From contig NZ_KB822588.1 in NCBI RefSeq assembly GCF_000364605.1, positions 1-64,000 of the forward strand: 64,000 nt of DNA, in the 5' to 3' direction. The stretch comes from Nocardioides sp. Iso805N. Its GTDB lineage: Bacteria; Actinomycetota; Actinomycetes; Propionibacteriales; Nocardioidaceae. Shown here piece by piece: positions 15,304 to 23,942 of the stretch. The stretch's first letter is position 1; each line of letters begins with the position of its first letter. The notes under the pieces were generated by a model. That model did not search any database and was not told the origin of the DNA. It saw only the letters and a program-made list of their open reading frames with translations. A program made the position numbers and the translations under genes.

Positions 15304-16463
15304 CGGGCACCGCCCGTCCCGGGCACGAGACCGCCCAGCGTCGGGTCGGACTTCACGCCGTACGACGATCCGGTCCCGGCCCCGAACACACCGCTGCGCG
15401 GCAGGATCTTGTCGACCAGGTTGCACAGGCTCTTCCCGCTGGGCAGCTGGTCGGTCAGCGTGCACAGCACCTGCGCCGGGTCGGTGGTCAGCTGGTGCGC
15501 GAGCTCGCCGAGGTTGGCGTTGGTGTCCAACGAGCCGACATCGGGGTTGTAGGCGAGGTAGAGGTTCGAGAGCGCGACCGGCGCCGCCTGGAGGATCTCG
15601 TTGACGTTGTCGCGGTTCTTCACCACCGTGCCGAGGATCTGGTTGAGCCCCTTGAGGTTGCTGCCGAGTGCGTTCTTGTTCTCCTTGACGAAGTCGGCCA
15701 CGTTGCCCAGCGCCACCTGCAGGTTGTGCAGCGAGGCGGAGAGGTCGGTGCGCTCGCCGGCCAGCATCGTGGAGACGCCGGACAGGGCGGTGTTGAAGTC
15801 GCGCACGGTGCCGTCGTTCTGGGCGAGCTTGTTGACGAACGTCTCCAGCTGGGAGGCCGAGCCGAAGAGCGCGTCCTTGTTGTCGTCCAGCGTCTTGGTC
15901 AGCTTCGAGAGGTCGCCGATGGTCTGGTGCACCTGCTCGCCCTGGCCGCCGAAGTTGGCCGCCGTCTGCTGCAGCAGGTCGGTCAGCGCGCCGTTCCTGT
16001 TGGCACCGTTGGGGCCGAGCGCGCTGACCAGCTGGTCGAGGCTGCCGTAGATCTGGTCGAGCTCGAGCGGCACGGCGGTGCGATCGGTCTGCAGCACCGC
16101 GCCGTCCTTCAGCGTCGGGCCCGAGGTGTAGACGGGCGTCAGCTGGACGTAGCGGTCGCCCACGACCGACGGCGCCACGATCACGGCCTGGGCGTCCTTC
16201 GGGATCTTGACGTCCTTGTCGTAGTGCATCGTCACGATCACGTCGGTGCCGTCCGGCGTCACCTTGTCGACCTTGCCGACAGGTACGCCGAGGACCCGCA
16301 CGTCACTGCCGGTGTAGATCGAGATGGTTCGCGGGAAGTGCGCGGTGAGCGTCTGCTCGCCGCTGCCTCGGGACAGCATCGTGACGCCCGCCGCCAACAC
16401 CAGCAGCGCGATCACCAGCGGCACCGCCCAGCGGCGCATCGACGCGTTCAGTCCGGTAGCCAT
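15300..16463 (-). CDS. mceD: MCE family protein D
   Basis: A 387-residue Mce subunit with a membrane anchor at residues 11-30, an MCE domain (about 36-115, including GVPVGKVDKV) and a helical region containing many Asn/Asp/Leu repeats (about 130-270). The C-terminus holds a CxxxxxxxxxxxC pair (CTLTDQLPSGKSLC). Its start is one base after the mceC stop (TGA-G-ATG). Subunit letters here follow gene order. Confidence 0.92.
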   Translation of the reverse strand: MATGLNASMRRWAVPLVIALLVLAAGVTMLSRGSGEQTLTAHFPRTISIYTGSDVRVLGVPVGKVDKVTPDGTDVIVTMHYDKDVKIPKDAQAVIVAPSVVGDRYVQLTPVYTSGPTLKDGAVLQTDRTAVPLELDQIYGSLDQLVSALGPNGANRNGALTDLLQQTAANFGGQGEQVHQTIGDLSKLTKTLDDNKDALFGSASQLETFVNKLAQNDGTVRDFNTALSGVSTMLAGERTDLSASLHNLQVALGNVADFVKENKNALGSNLKGLNQILGTVVKNRDNVNEILQAAPVALSNLYLAYNPDVGSLDTNANLGELAHQLTTDPAQVLCTLTDQLPSGKSLCNLVDKILPRSGVFGAGTGSSYGVKSDPTLGGLVPGTGGAR

Positions 16464-16464
16464 C

Positions 16465-17430
16465 TCAGCCTCCCAACGACGGGACGGGCGGAAGGTTCTG
16501 GATGTAGCTGTCGAACCACGGCCCGTTGCCCAGCACCTGCGAGAAGTCGCGGTAGAACGGCGCCATCAGCCGCAGCGTCGCATCGAGGTTGTCGTCGTTC
16601 TTGGTGAAGACGTCGATCACGGTCTGCAGGCTGGCGAGCGTCGGCTTGAGGTCGGCTCGGCTCTGGTTGATCAGCTTGGACAGCTCCTGGGACAGCGTGG
16701 TGGTCGAGGTGAGCAGCTGGTGGATCGCCTGCTGCTTGGCCTCCAGCGCGCTGAACAGCGACGCCGAGTCCTTCATCAGGTCCACGATGTCCTGGTCGCG
16801 CTGGTCGAGCACACCGGTGACCTTGTCGAGGTTGTGCAGCAGGGTGTTGATCCGGTCGTCCTTGGCGGCGATGTTCTTCGACAGCGCCGCGACACCGGTC
16901 AGCGCCGCCTGGAAGGACTTCGGCGTTGTCCGGGTCAGGTCGGCCAGCGTGGTGAGGGCCGAGGCCAGCTGGTCGGTGTCGATCTTGCCCGCCGTGTCGG
17001 CCAGGCCGGAGAACGCCTTGACGACGTCGTACGGCGAGGTCGTCCGGCTGACCGGGATCTCCGTTCCCTTGGACAGCTGTCCCGGACCGGCCGGCTGCAG
17101 GTCGAGGAACATCTGACCGAGCAGGGTCTGCACCTTGATCGCGGCACCGGTCCGGGTGCCGAACGGCGAGTCGCTCTTGACCTTGAAGTCGACCTTGACG
17201 TGTCCGTTGTCCAGGCCGATCTTGGACACCTTGCCGACCCGGACGCCGGCGATCCGGACGGCGTCACCGGCCTTGAGGCCGCCGGCCTCGGAGAAGTCGG
17301 CCGAGTAGGAGGTGCCGCCGCCGATCAACGGGAGGCTGTCGGCCTTGAAGGCGGCCAGCACGATCAGCGCCAGCACGGCGATGCTGACGGCACCCACCTT
17401 GACGGGGTTGCGTTCGCGGAAGGGGATCAT
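16465..17430 (-). CDS. mceC: MCE family protein C
   Basis: A 321-residue Mce subunit and the shortest of the six. The membrane anchor is at residues 12-28, the MCE domain at about 36-115 (GVRVGKVSKI), and the rest is helical without an extended C-terminal domain. ATG at 17430 overlaps the mceB stop (ATGA); a longer open frame reaching 18390 would be almost wholly inside mceB and is rejected. Confidence 0.92.
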   Translation of the reverse strand: MIPFRERNPVKVGAVSIAVLALIVLAAFKADSLPLIGGGTSYSADFSEAGGLKAGDAVRIAGVRVGKVSKIGLDNGHVKVDFKVKSDSPFGTRTGAAIKVQTLLGQMFLDLQPAGPGQLSKGTEIPVSRTTSPYDVVKAFSGLADTAGKIDTDQLASALTTLADLTRTTPKSFQAALTGVAALSKNIAAKDDRINTLLHNLDKVTGVLDQRDQDIVDLMKDSASLFSALEAKQQAIHQLLTSTTTLSQELSKLINQSRADLKPTLASLQTVIDVFTKNDDNLDATLRLMAPFYRDFSQVLGNGPWFDSYIQNLPPVPSLGG

Positions 17431-18461
17431 CCTAAGTTGCACCTCGCTGCCGTGACGTTGAGGCCGACCGGGATCTTCACCTTGCCGGGCAGGGTGACGC
17501 TGCCGCCCAGGCCGCAGAGGAAGAAGTTGAACCACGAGCCGTAGGTGGCGGTGGCACCGATCTTGTTGAGCTTCTGCGGCTCGATCTGCAGATCCGCGTC
17601 GAGGCCCTGGCGCTGCGAGGCGAGCTGACCGGCGAAGGTGTGCAGCTGCTTGACGTCCTCGACGAACGGCGAGCGGATGCCCGCGATCAGGTCCGACGTC
17701 TGCTGGGAGAGGGCGGAGATGTTGTCGAGCGAGTCCAGGATGGGCTGCTTGTCCTGGTTCAGGCCGTGCACGAAGGTCTTGTAGGTCTCGATCAGCTGGG
17801 TCAGCTGGGTGTCGCGGCTGCCCACGTGGGCGAGGACGTCGTTGAGGTTGTCGATCAGCGTGTCGATCACCTGGTCGCGGTCGGCGAGGGTCTGGGTCAG
17901 GGAGGCGGTGTGCGCCAGCAGGTCGTCCAGGGTCCCGCCCTCGCCCTGGAAGACCTGGACGATCTCGTAGGAGAGCGCGTTGATGTCGCCCGGCGAGAGC
18001 GCCTGGAAGAGCGGCTTGAAGCCGTTGAACAGCACCGTCAGGTCCAGCGCCGGCGTGGTCTGTGAGGTCGGGATCGTCGCGCCCGGCTTCAGGATGCCGC
18101 CGGCGCCGATCTCGTCGGTGAGCGCCAGGTAGCGCTGCCCGACCAGGTTGCGGTACTTGATCGTGGCGTGCGTCGCCTTGTCCAGCGAGGTGCCGTCGGC
18201 CACCGAGAACGAGATCAGCGCATGGGTGCGATGGACGATCTGCACCTTCTTCACGGTGCCGACCCTGACGCCGGCGATGCGGACGTCGTCGCCCTTGTTC
18301 ACCCCGGTGGCGTCGGAGAACTCGGCGCTGTACTCCTTCGAGCTGCCGAAGGAGACGTTGCCGATCACCAGCACGAGCAGTCCTGTGCACAGCGCGGTGA
18401 CCGTCACGAAGACGAGCAGCTTGACGAGGTCGGCGGTGGTGCGCCTGTCGAAGAGCTTCAC
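17427..18461 (-). CDS. mceB: MCE family protein B
   Basis: A 344-residue Mce subunit with a membrane anchor at residues 13-33, an MCE domain (about 42-120, GVRVGTVKKV), a helical region and a C-terminal segment with two Cys residues. The GTG at 18461 overlaps the mceA stop by 4 nt (GTGA). The family, order and coupling make it the second subunit of the lipid importer. Confidence 0.92.
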   Translation of the reverse strand: MKLFDRRTTADLVKLLVFVTVTALCTGLLVLVIGNVSFGSSKEYSAEFSDATGVNKGDDVRIAGVRVGTVKKVQIVHRTHALISFSVADGTSLDKATHATIKYRNLVGQRYLALTDEIGAGGILKPGATIPTSQTTPALDLTVLFNGFKPLFQALSPGDINALSYEIVQVFQGEGGTLDDLLAHTASLTQTLADRDQVIDTLIDNLNDVLAHVGSRDTQLTQLIETYKTFVHGLNQDKQPILDSLDNISALSQQTSDLIAGIRSPFVEDVKQLHTFAGQLASQRQGLDADLQIEPQKLNKIGATATYGSWFNFFLCGLGGSVTLPGKVKIPVGLNVTAARCNLG

Positions 18462-19771
18462 TGGAGGCTCACCTTCGCTCCCCGGGCCATCGGCCCGACG
18501 AGGAGAGCGCCCAGGTCCGGTACGTCGGAGGCCTTCGTGCCCAGCGCGGGCGCGATCAGCGAGTCGAGCACCTGGGTCTCCGCGGGACTGCCGGCGTACC
18601 CGAGCGCGCTGCCGCTGGTGGCGCCGGTCGCGCTGTCGAACCCGAGCGCCGACCGATCGGTGCCCTTGCCGGTGGGCGTGTTCACGCCGTCGGAGAGGTT
18701 CGGCACCAGCTTGAGCGGCTTGGTGGCGCTCCACGGCGGGTTCGGCAGGTGGCCGCACGCGGGACCGCGGTCCTCGTTGAACGCGGGCGCGTCCTTCGAG
18801 GTGTAGCCCCGCGGCTGCCGCGGCAGCGTGATCAGGTCGATGTGCAGGGTGTAGTTGCGGAAGGCGCTGGAGACGCGCTGGCTCAGGTTGTCCATGCCAC
18901 CGAGCAGGCAGGGGAACTCCGGCGCATAGCGCGCCAGCGTGCCGACCACCGGCTCGCTGACGTTGCCGAGCTGGATCAGGTTGTCGCCGTTGGCCGCGAG
19001 GAAGGCGTCGGCGGTGTTGGAGAAGGAGGTCACGTTGGTCAGCAGGTCGTGCAGCTGGGTGGAGTGGTTCTCGAGCGTGGTCGTGGTGGTGATGGTGTTG
19101 CGCAGGATGTTCGCGATCTGCGGCAGCACGTCGTTGTAGGTCCCGGCGACCTGCGCGGTCTGCTTCAGGTCCGTGATCAGCAGCGGCAGCTGCGGGTTGA
19201 TCTTCTTCAGGTAGCCGTCGAGCGTCGTCAGGGTCTGGCCGAGCTCCTCGCCGCGGCCGTCGAGCGCGGTGGCGAGTGCGTTCAGGGTGGTGTTGAGCTG
19301 GGCCGGCTGGATCGACTGCAGCAGCGGGTAGACGTCGCTGAGCACCTTCTCCACCTCGGTGGAGACAGCGGTGCGGGTGATCACCGCGCCGCTGCTCAGG
19401 TGCTGGGCATCGGGCCGCGCCGGGATGTCGAGGGCGACGTACTTCTCGCCGAAGAGGGTCTTGGGCAGGATCGCGCCGGTGACGTTGGCCGGGATGGTGT
19501 CGATCTCCTTCGGGTTGATCCCGAGGGTCACCTCCGCGCCCTTCGCGGTCGCCTTGAAGTCCAGCACCTGCCCGACCAGCACACCGCGGATCTTCACGTC
19601 GGCGCGCTGGGGCAGCTGCAGGCCGATGGTGTCGGTCTGCAGGGTGACCTTGTCGAAGTGGGTGAACTTCTGGGTGAAGACCGCGTAGACCAGGTAGAGC
19701 GCGACGAGGATCAGCGCCAGGAACGCCATCCCCAGTGCCCGGTACTTCTGTCGGCCCAGCACGCTCGCCAT
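18458..19771 (-). CDS. mceA: MCE family protein A
   Basis: A 437-residue Mce subunit with a membrane anchor at residues 11-32, an MCE domain (about 38-115, GVLVGQVLDF), a helical rod and a long C-terminal domain. Its ATG at 19771 shares one base with the yrbE4B stop (TGATG). It is the first of six Mce proteins; in mycobacteria the A-F set assembles as a hetero-hexamer that funnels lipid or sterol substrates to the YrbE permeases. The substrate of this locus cannot be read from the sequence. Confidence 0.92.
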   Translation of the reverse strand: MASVLGRQKYRALGMAFLALILVALYLVYAVFTQKFTHFDKVTLQTDTIGLQLPQRADVKIRGVLVGQVLDFKATAKGAEVTLGINPKEIDTIPANVTGAILPKTLFGEKYVALDIPARPDAQHLSSGAVITRTAVSTEVEKVLSDVYPLLQSIQPAQLNTTLNALATALDGRGEELGQTLTTLDGYLKKINPQLPLLITDLKQTAQVAGTYNDVLPQIANILRNTITTTTTLENHSTQLHDLLTNVTSFSNTADAFLAANGDNLIQLGNVSEPVVGTLARYAPEFPCLLGGMDNLSQRVSSAFRNYTLHIDLITLPRQPRGYTSKDAPAFNEDRGPACGHLPNPPWSATKPLKLVPNLSDGVNTPTGKGTDRSALGFDSATGATSGSALGYAGSPAETQVLDSLIAPALGTKASDVPDLGALLVGPMARGAKVSLQ

Positions 19772-20613
19772 CAGCCGGCCAGCCTCACCGTGGTGGAGGC
19801 GCCCCAGATCGCCATCGACAAGAACAGGTCGATCACGCTGACCGCGACGATGCTGGTGCGCACCGCCTTGCCGACGGCGGTGCCGACGCCGGCCGGACCG
19901 CCCGAGGCGTTGTAGCCGTAGTAGCAGTGGATCAGGATCACCACGACCGCGAAGATCAGCACCTTGCCGAAGGACCACAGCACGTCGGCCGGCGGCAGGA
20001 ACTCGTTGAAGTAGTGGTCGTAGGTGCCCGTCGACTGCCCGTAGGAGAGCGTCACCGTCAGTCGGGTGGCGAAGTAGGACGAAAGAAGGCCGAGCACGTA
20101 GAGCGGCACGATCGCGATCAGGCCGCCGATGATCCGGGTGGTGACCAGGTAGGGCAGCGACGGGATCGCCATCACCTCGAGCGCGTCCACCTCCTCCGAG
20201 ATCCGCATCGCGCCGAGCTGCGCGGTGAAGCCGCAGCCGACCGTGGCCGCGAGCGCGATGCCCGCAACCAGAGGCGCGATCTCGCGGGTGTTGAAGTACG
20301 CCGAGACGAAGCCGGAGAACGCCGCGGTGCCGAGCTGGTTGAGCGCGGCGTACCCCTGCAGGCCGACCTCGGTGCCGGTGAAGAACGTCATCGCGGTGAT
20401 CACGCCGACGGTGCCGCCGATGACCGCGAGCGAGCCCGAACCGAGAGTGACCTCGGCGAGGATGCGCAGGATCTCCTTGGAGTAGCGGCGCACCGCCCGC
20501 GGCGCCCAGGCGATCGCACGCAGGTAGAAGGACAGCTGCTGGCCCAGGATGTCCAGCATCTTGAGCGGCCGCTCGTAGACGGCCTTGCCGCGTCCGATGA
20601 AGTTGGTCGACAT
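19771..20613 (-). CDS. yrbE4B: MlaE/YrbE-family permease, second subunit
   Basis: A 280-residue integral membrane protein of the MlaE permease family with five to six predicted helices. It has the conserved cytoplasmic coupling motif EEVDALEVM and the following PYLVTTR segment. It starts 5 nt after the yrbE4A stop. The pair of YrbE proteins forms the membrane domain of the Mce ABC importer. The symbol follows mycobacterial usage for the second YrbE gene of an mce operon and does not imply orthology to the mce4 locus. Confidence 0.9.
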   Translation of the reverse strand: MSTNFIGRGKAVYERPLKMLDILGQQLSFYLRAIAWAPRAVRRYSKEILRILAEVTLGSGSLAVIGGTVGVITAMTFFTGTEVGLQGYAALNQLGTAAFSGFVSAYFNTREIAPLVAGIALAATVGCGFTAQLGAMRISEEVDALEVMAIPSLPYLVTTRIIGGLIAIVPLYVLGLLSSYFATRLTVTLSYGQSTGTYDHYFNEFLPPADVLWSFGKVLIFAVVVILIHCYYGYNASGGPAGVGTAVGKAVRTSIVAVSVIDLFLSMAIWGASTTVRLAG

Positions 20614-20618
20614 CGCGA

Positions 20619-21404
20619 TCAGCCTGTCTTCGCCGGGACGAGCTGGAAGTAGATCGCCGTCATCACGAAGTTGACGATGAACAGCAACATGAAGGTGATC
20701 ACCACGGACTCGTTGACCGCGTCGCCGACGCCCTTCGGGCCGCCGCCCGCGTTCATGCCTTTGTAGGACGCCACGATCGCTGCGATCAGGCCGAAGATCA
20801 GCGCCTTGATCAGGCCCTGCCAGACGTCCGACATCTGCGCGAGCGCGGTGAAGCTGGCCAGGTAGGCGCCGGGGGTGCCGTGCTGCAGGATCACGTTGAA
20901 GACGTAGCCACCGGCTACCCCTACGACGCTGACCAGGCCGTTGAGGAAGACCGAGACGAGCATGCACGCCAGCACGCGCGGTACGACGAGGCGTTGGATC
21001 GGGTCGATGCCCAGCACCATCATCGCGTCGAGCTCCTCGCGGATCTTGCGCGCGCCGAGGTCGGCCGCGATCGCGGAGCCGCCGGCTCCGGCGACGAGCA
21101 GCGCGGTGGCGATAGGACCGGCCTCCCGCACTACTGCCAGCACGGAGGCGGAGCCGGTGAAGGACTGCGCGCCGAACTGCGTGATCAGGCCACCGACCTG
21201 CAGCGCGATGACAGCGCCGAAGGGGATGGCGACCAGCGCGGTGGGGACGATCGTGACCGACGCGATGAACCAGGCCTGCTGGATGAACTCGCGAAGCTGG
21301 AACGGGCGCCTGAAGATCCCTCGGCAGACGTCCAGCCCGAAGGCGAACAGCTTCCCCGCGGTACCGACCGGCGCCAGTACCTTGGCGGCGGATACGGAGG
21401 ACAT
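20619..21404 (-). CDS. yrbE4A: MlaE/YrbE-family permease, first subunit
   Basis: A 261-residue MlaE-family permease. The coupling motif REELDAMMVLGIDP is intact and several hydrophobic segments follow. Its ATG overlaps the ATPase stop by one base (TGATG). With yrbE4B it provides the transmembrane path for lipids delivered by MceA-F. Longer upstream frames overlap the ATPase gene and are rejected. Confidence 0.9.
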   Translation of the reverse strand: MSSVSAAKVLAPVGTAGKLFAFGLDVCRGIFRRPFQLREFIQQAWFIASVTIVPTALVAIPFGAVIALQVGGLITQFGAQSFTGSASVLAVVREAGPIATALLVAGAGGSAIAADLGARKIREELDAMMVLGIDPIQRLVVPRVLACMLVSVFLNGLVSVVGVAGGYVFNVILQHGTPGAYLASFTALAQMSDVWQGLIKALIFGLIAAIVASYKGMNAGGGPKGVGDAVNESVVITFMLLFIVNFVMTAIYFQLVPAKTG

Positions 21405-22363
21405 CAGGCCCCGGCACCCCCGGCCAGGACCGAGTCCTGCAGGAAGGATCCCGGCGGTGGCGTCACGCCGTTCTCGCGGCACCACTCCCCCGGCGGCCGC
21501 TGGCTCCGGCGCGGAATCCCGTTGGAGGGATCGAGCTGGAGCGCGATCGGAGGCAGCGGCGGCAGGTCCATGTCCTTCTCCGCTGCGAGCTGGTCGGCGT
21601 CCTTCTCCTCGGACATGCCGATCGGGCCGACGCGCTGGGCGTTGAGGAACTGGCGCACCACCGGCTCCTCGGAGGAGAGCAGCATCTCGCGGGGCCCGAA
21701 CATGGCCAGGTGCTTGTGGTAGAGCAGCCCGATGTTGTCCGGCACGGTCCGCGCCGTGTTGATGTCGTGGGTGACGATGAGGAAGGTGGCGTCGATCTGG
21801 GCGTTGAGGTCGACGATCAGCTGGTTGAGGAACGCCGTACGGACGGGGTCGAGGCCGGAGTCGGGCTCGTCGAAGAGCACGATCTCCGGGTCCAGGACCA
21901 GTGCGCGGGCCAGGCCGGCGCGCTTGCGCATCCCGCCGGAGATCTCGCCGGGCAGCTTGTCCTCGGCGCCGATGAGACCGACCAGGTCCATCTTCTCCAT
22001 GACGACCTTGCGGATGTCCGCCTCGGACTTCTTGGTGTGCTCGCGCAGCGGGAAGGCGACGTTGTCGTACAGGTTCATCGAGCCGAACATCGCGCCGTCC
22101 TGGAACAGCACGCCGAACAGCTTGCGGATCTCGTAGAGGTCCTTCTCAGCGCACGAGCAGATGTCGACGCCCTCGATCACGACCGAGCCGCGGTCGGGCT
22201 TGAGCAGCCCGATGAGGGTCTTGAGCAGCACCGACTTGCCCGTGCCGGACGGACCGAGCATCACGCAGATCTCGCCCGCCGGGACCGTGAGACTGACGTC
22301 GCCCCAGATGAGCTGCTTGCCGAAGCTCTTCGTCAAGCCCTCGATCTTGATGTCCACACCCAT
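21404..22363 (-). CDS. mkl: ABC transporter ATP-binding protein of the Mce system (Mkl/MceG-like)
   Basis: A 319-residue ATPase. Walker A is GPSGTGKS at residues 37-44, the signature is ISGGMRKRAGLARAL, Walker B is EIVLFDEPDSGLDP and the switch histidine is in VTHD. A C-terminal extension of about 70 residues after the nucleotide-binding domain is typical of MceG/Mkl. ATG at 22363 has an AGGGAGG site upstream and opens the mce operon. In Mycobacterium tuberculosis mkl also lies between rplL and rpoB but without mce genes beside it. I saw no convincing promoter in 22364-22496. Confidence 0.92.
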   Translation of the reverse strand: MGVDIKIEGLTKSFGKQLIWGDVSLTVPAGEICVMLGPSGTGKSVLLKTLIGLLKPDRGSVVIEGVDICSCAEKDLYEIRKLFGVLFQDGAMFGSMNLYDNVAFPLREHTKKSEADIRKVVMEKMDLVGLIGAEDKLPGEISGGMRKRAGLARALVLDPEIVLFDEPDSGLDPVRTAFLNQLIVDLNAQIDATFLIVTHDINTARTVPDNIGLLYHKHLAMFGPREMLLSSEEPVVRQFLNAQRVGPIGMSEEKDADQLAAEKDMDLPPLPPIALQLDPSNGIPRRSQRPPGEWCRENGVTPPPGSFLQDSVLAGGAGA

Positions 22364-22496
22364 GTGACGTGCGCCTCCCTCTCCCGGCCCGGCATTACCC
22401 AGACTCGCCAGTAACAACGCCTGGGCGTGAGCGAAGTTACGGCCTGGGTGGGACGGACGTCACGCGTATGGACCGGCGTTGCGCGCGCAAAATGCG

Positions 22497-22535
22497 CCGC
22501 AGGGCGGCCACCCATGTCGGGTGACCGCCCTGCGG
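22497..22535 (-). terminator. Intrinsic terminator of rplJL
   Basis: A 17-bp stem (22497-22513 with 22519-22535, one wobble pair) with a 5-nt loop, followed on the minus strand by CGCATTTTG. It starts 53 nt after the rplL stop and separates the ribosomal genes from the mce operon. Confidence 0.8.
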
Positions 22536-22587
22536 ACGGATGCTGACTCGAGAGTCGGCAGGAGCCATGCGGCCGAGGCCGCACGGA

Positions 22588-22980
22588 TCACTTGAGGGTG
22601 ACGGTCGCGCCAGCGCCCTCGAGGGTCTCCTTGGCCTTGTCGGCCGTCTCCTTGTTGACCTTCTCCAGGACCGGCTTCGGGGCGCCCTCGACGAGGTCCT
22701 TGGCCTCCTTGAGACCAAGGTTGGTCAGAGCGCGCACCTCCTTGATGACGTTGATCTTCTTGTCACCAGCGGCCTCGAGGATGACGTCGAACTCGTCCTG
22801 CGCGGCAGCCTCGTCGGCACCGGCGCCAGCGCCACCGGCGGCCGGGGCAGCGGCAACGGCGACCGGGGCAGCGGCGGTGACGCCGAAGGTCTCCTCGAAC
22901 TCCTTCACGAACTCGGAGAGCTCGATGAGGGTGAGCTCCTTGAACGCGTCGAGCAGCTCGGCGGTGGAAAGCTTCGCCAT
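22588..22980 (-). CDS. rplL: 50S ribosomal protein L7/L12
   Basis: A 130-residue stalk protein: N-terminal dimerisation domain (MAKLSTAELLDAFKELTL), Ala/Gly-rich hinge at about residues 44-62, and the conserved C-terminal factor-binding domain (GLKEAKDLVEGAPKPV). ATG at 22980 has an AAAGGAA site at good distance. It is 72 bp after rplJ and co-transcribed with it. Confidence 0.98.
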   Translation of the reverse strand: MAKLSTAELLDAFKELTLIELSEFVKEFEETFGVTAAAPVAVAAAPAAGGAGAGADEAAAQDEFDVILEAAGDKKINVIKEVRALTNLGLKEAKDLVEGAPKPVLEKVNKETADKAKETLEGAGATVTLK

Positions 22981-23052
22981 GATTGGCATTCCTTTCAATG
23001 TGGCAGCCGGCGTGTGCCGGTCACCGGGTTACAGGTGGTGTGTACCGAGGCC

Positions 23053-23631
23053 TCAGGCCTCGGTGGTCTCCTCGGCGGCGTCGGCCGGGGCCGCACCACC
23101 TGCGAGGATCGAGGGGTCGTTCGCGGCCTTCTCCTGAAGAGCGGCAGCAAGCTGCACGGCCTTCGAGGGGAGGGCGTTGAAGACGTAGAGCGCCTGCGCC
23201 ATCGACGCCTGCATGGCGCCGGCAAGCTTGGCAAGCAGCACCTCGCGCGACTCGAGGTCGGCCAGCTTGGCGACCTCCTTCGCGTCGAGCAGCTTGCCCT
23301 CGTAGATCCCGCCCTTGATGACAAGGTTGGGGTTCGCCTTGGCAAAGTCACGCAGACCCTTGGCGGCCTCGACGACGTCACCCTTGATGAAGGCGACGGC
23401 GGTGGGGCCGTTCAGGAGGTCGTCGAAACCCTCGATGCCGCTCTGCTTGGCGGCGATCTTGGTCAGCGTGTTCTTGACCACGGCGTAGTTGGCGTTCGCA
23501 CCGAGGGAGCGACGGAGGTCCTTCAGCTCCTTCACGGTGAGACCGCGGTACTCGGTCAGCACGGCGCCGTTCGAGGCGCTGAACTCGTCAGCGATCTCGG
23601 CAACGGCGGCCTGCCTGTCTGCCCGCGCCAT
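23053..23631 (-). CDS. rplJ: 50S ribosomal protein L10
   Basis: A 192-residue L10: the RNA-binding N-terminal domain (EYRGLTVKELKDLRRSL) and a C-terminal helix that binds L7/L12 dimers, ending in an acidic Ala-rich tail. The start at 23631 has AAGGAG 5 nt upstream. The long leader before it suggests feedback control by the L10-L12 complex. Confidence 0.97.
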   Translation of the reverse strand: MARADRQAAVAEIADEFSASNGAVLTEYRGLTVKELKDLRRSLGANANYAVVKNTLTKIAAKQSGIEGFDDLLNGPTAVAFIKGDVVEAAKGLRDFAKANPNLVIKGGIYEGKLLDAKEVAKLADLESREVLLAKLAGAMQASMAQALYVFNALPSKAVQLAAALQEKAANDPSILAGGAAPADAAEETTEA

Positions 23632-23834
23632 GGGTCTCCTTCTTCCGTGGATCGAGTCCGACGGCGCCTGGCCCCGTGAAATGACGAACGCCCCGAGCAC
23701 AGATGCTCAGGGCGATATGGACTTGCGTCCTGCTCTGGTCACCTGCGCTGGCCGTCCGCCTCAGTGATCAACACTGTCGCGGCACCTTCGGTCGTTGAGC
23801 TGTTGCTCGCTGACAACCGGCGGTCTCTGGTTCG
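23632..23834 (-). ncRNA. Candidate L10 leader (ribosomal protein autoregulatory RNA)
   Basis: About 200 nt of untranslated mRNA lies between the predicted rplJL promoter and rplJ. It holds several stems, including one formed by GCCCTGAGCA and TGCTCGGGGC near 23685-23715. Position and length match L10 leaders that bind the L10(L12)4 complex. I cannot verify the consensus secondary structure by eye. Gap 23632-23942 holds this leader, a promoter and a terminator and no gene. Confidence 0.55.
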
Positions 23835-23840
23835 TGATCA

Positions 23841-23869
23841 AGTATGGGCGGCGCGGCGACGTACGCCAA
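23841..23869 (-). promoter_or_regulatory. Probable promoter of rplJL
   Basis: On the minus strand: TTGGCG at 23869-23864, a 17-bp spacer, CATACT at 23846-23841. It lies between the rplA terminator hairpin and the L10 leader. Confidence 0.55.
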
Positions 23870-23887
23870 ATCGACGGCCCGGTACGC

Positions 23888-23923
23888 CGAAGGGCGGCCA
23901 CCCGCGTGGGTGACCGCCCTTCG
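23888..23923 (-). terminator. Hairpin terminator after rplKA
   Basis: A 16-bp stem (23888-23903 with 23908-23923, one wobble) with a tight 4-nt loop, 20 nt after the rplA stop. No U-tract follows. Its arms share the GGGCGG(T/C)CACCC core with the rplL terminator. Confidence 0.65.
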
Positions 23924-23942
23924 AACCTGCTCAGAGCGAAGC

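Noticed and set aside
16465..18390. A 641-codon form of mceC
   Set aside because: The first half is mceB read in another frame; the true ATG is at 17430 with an ATGA overlap.
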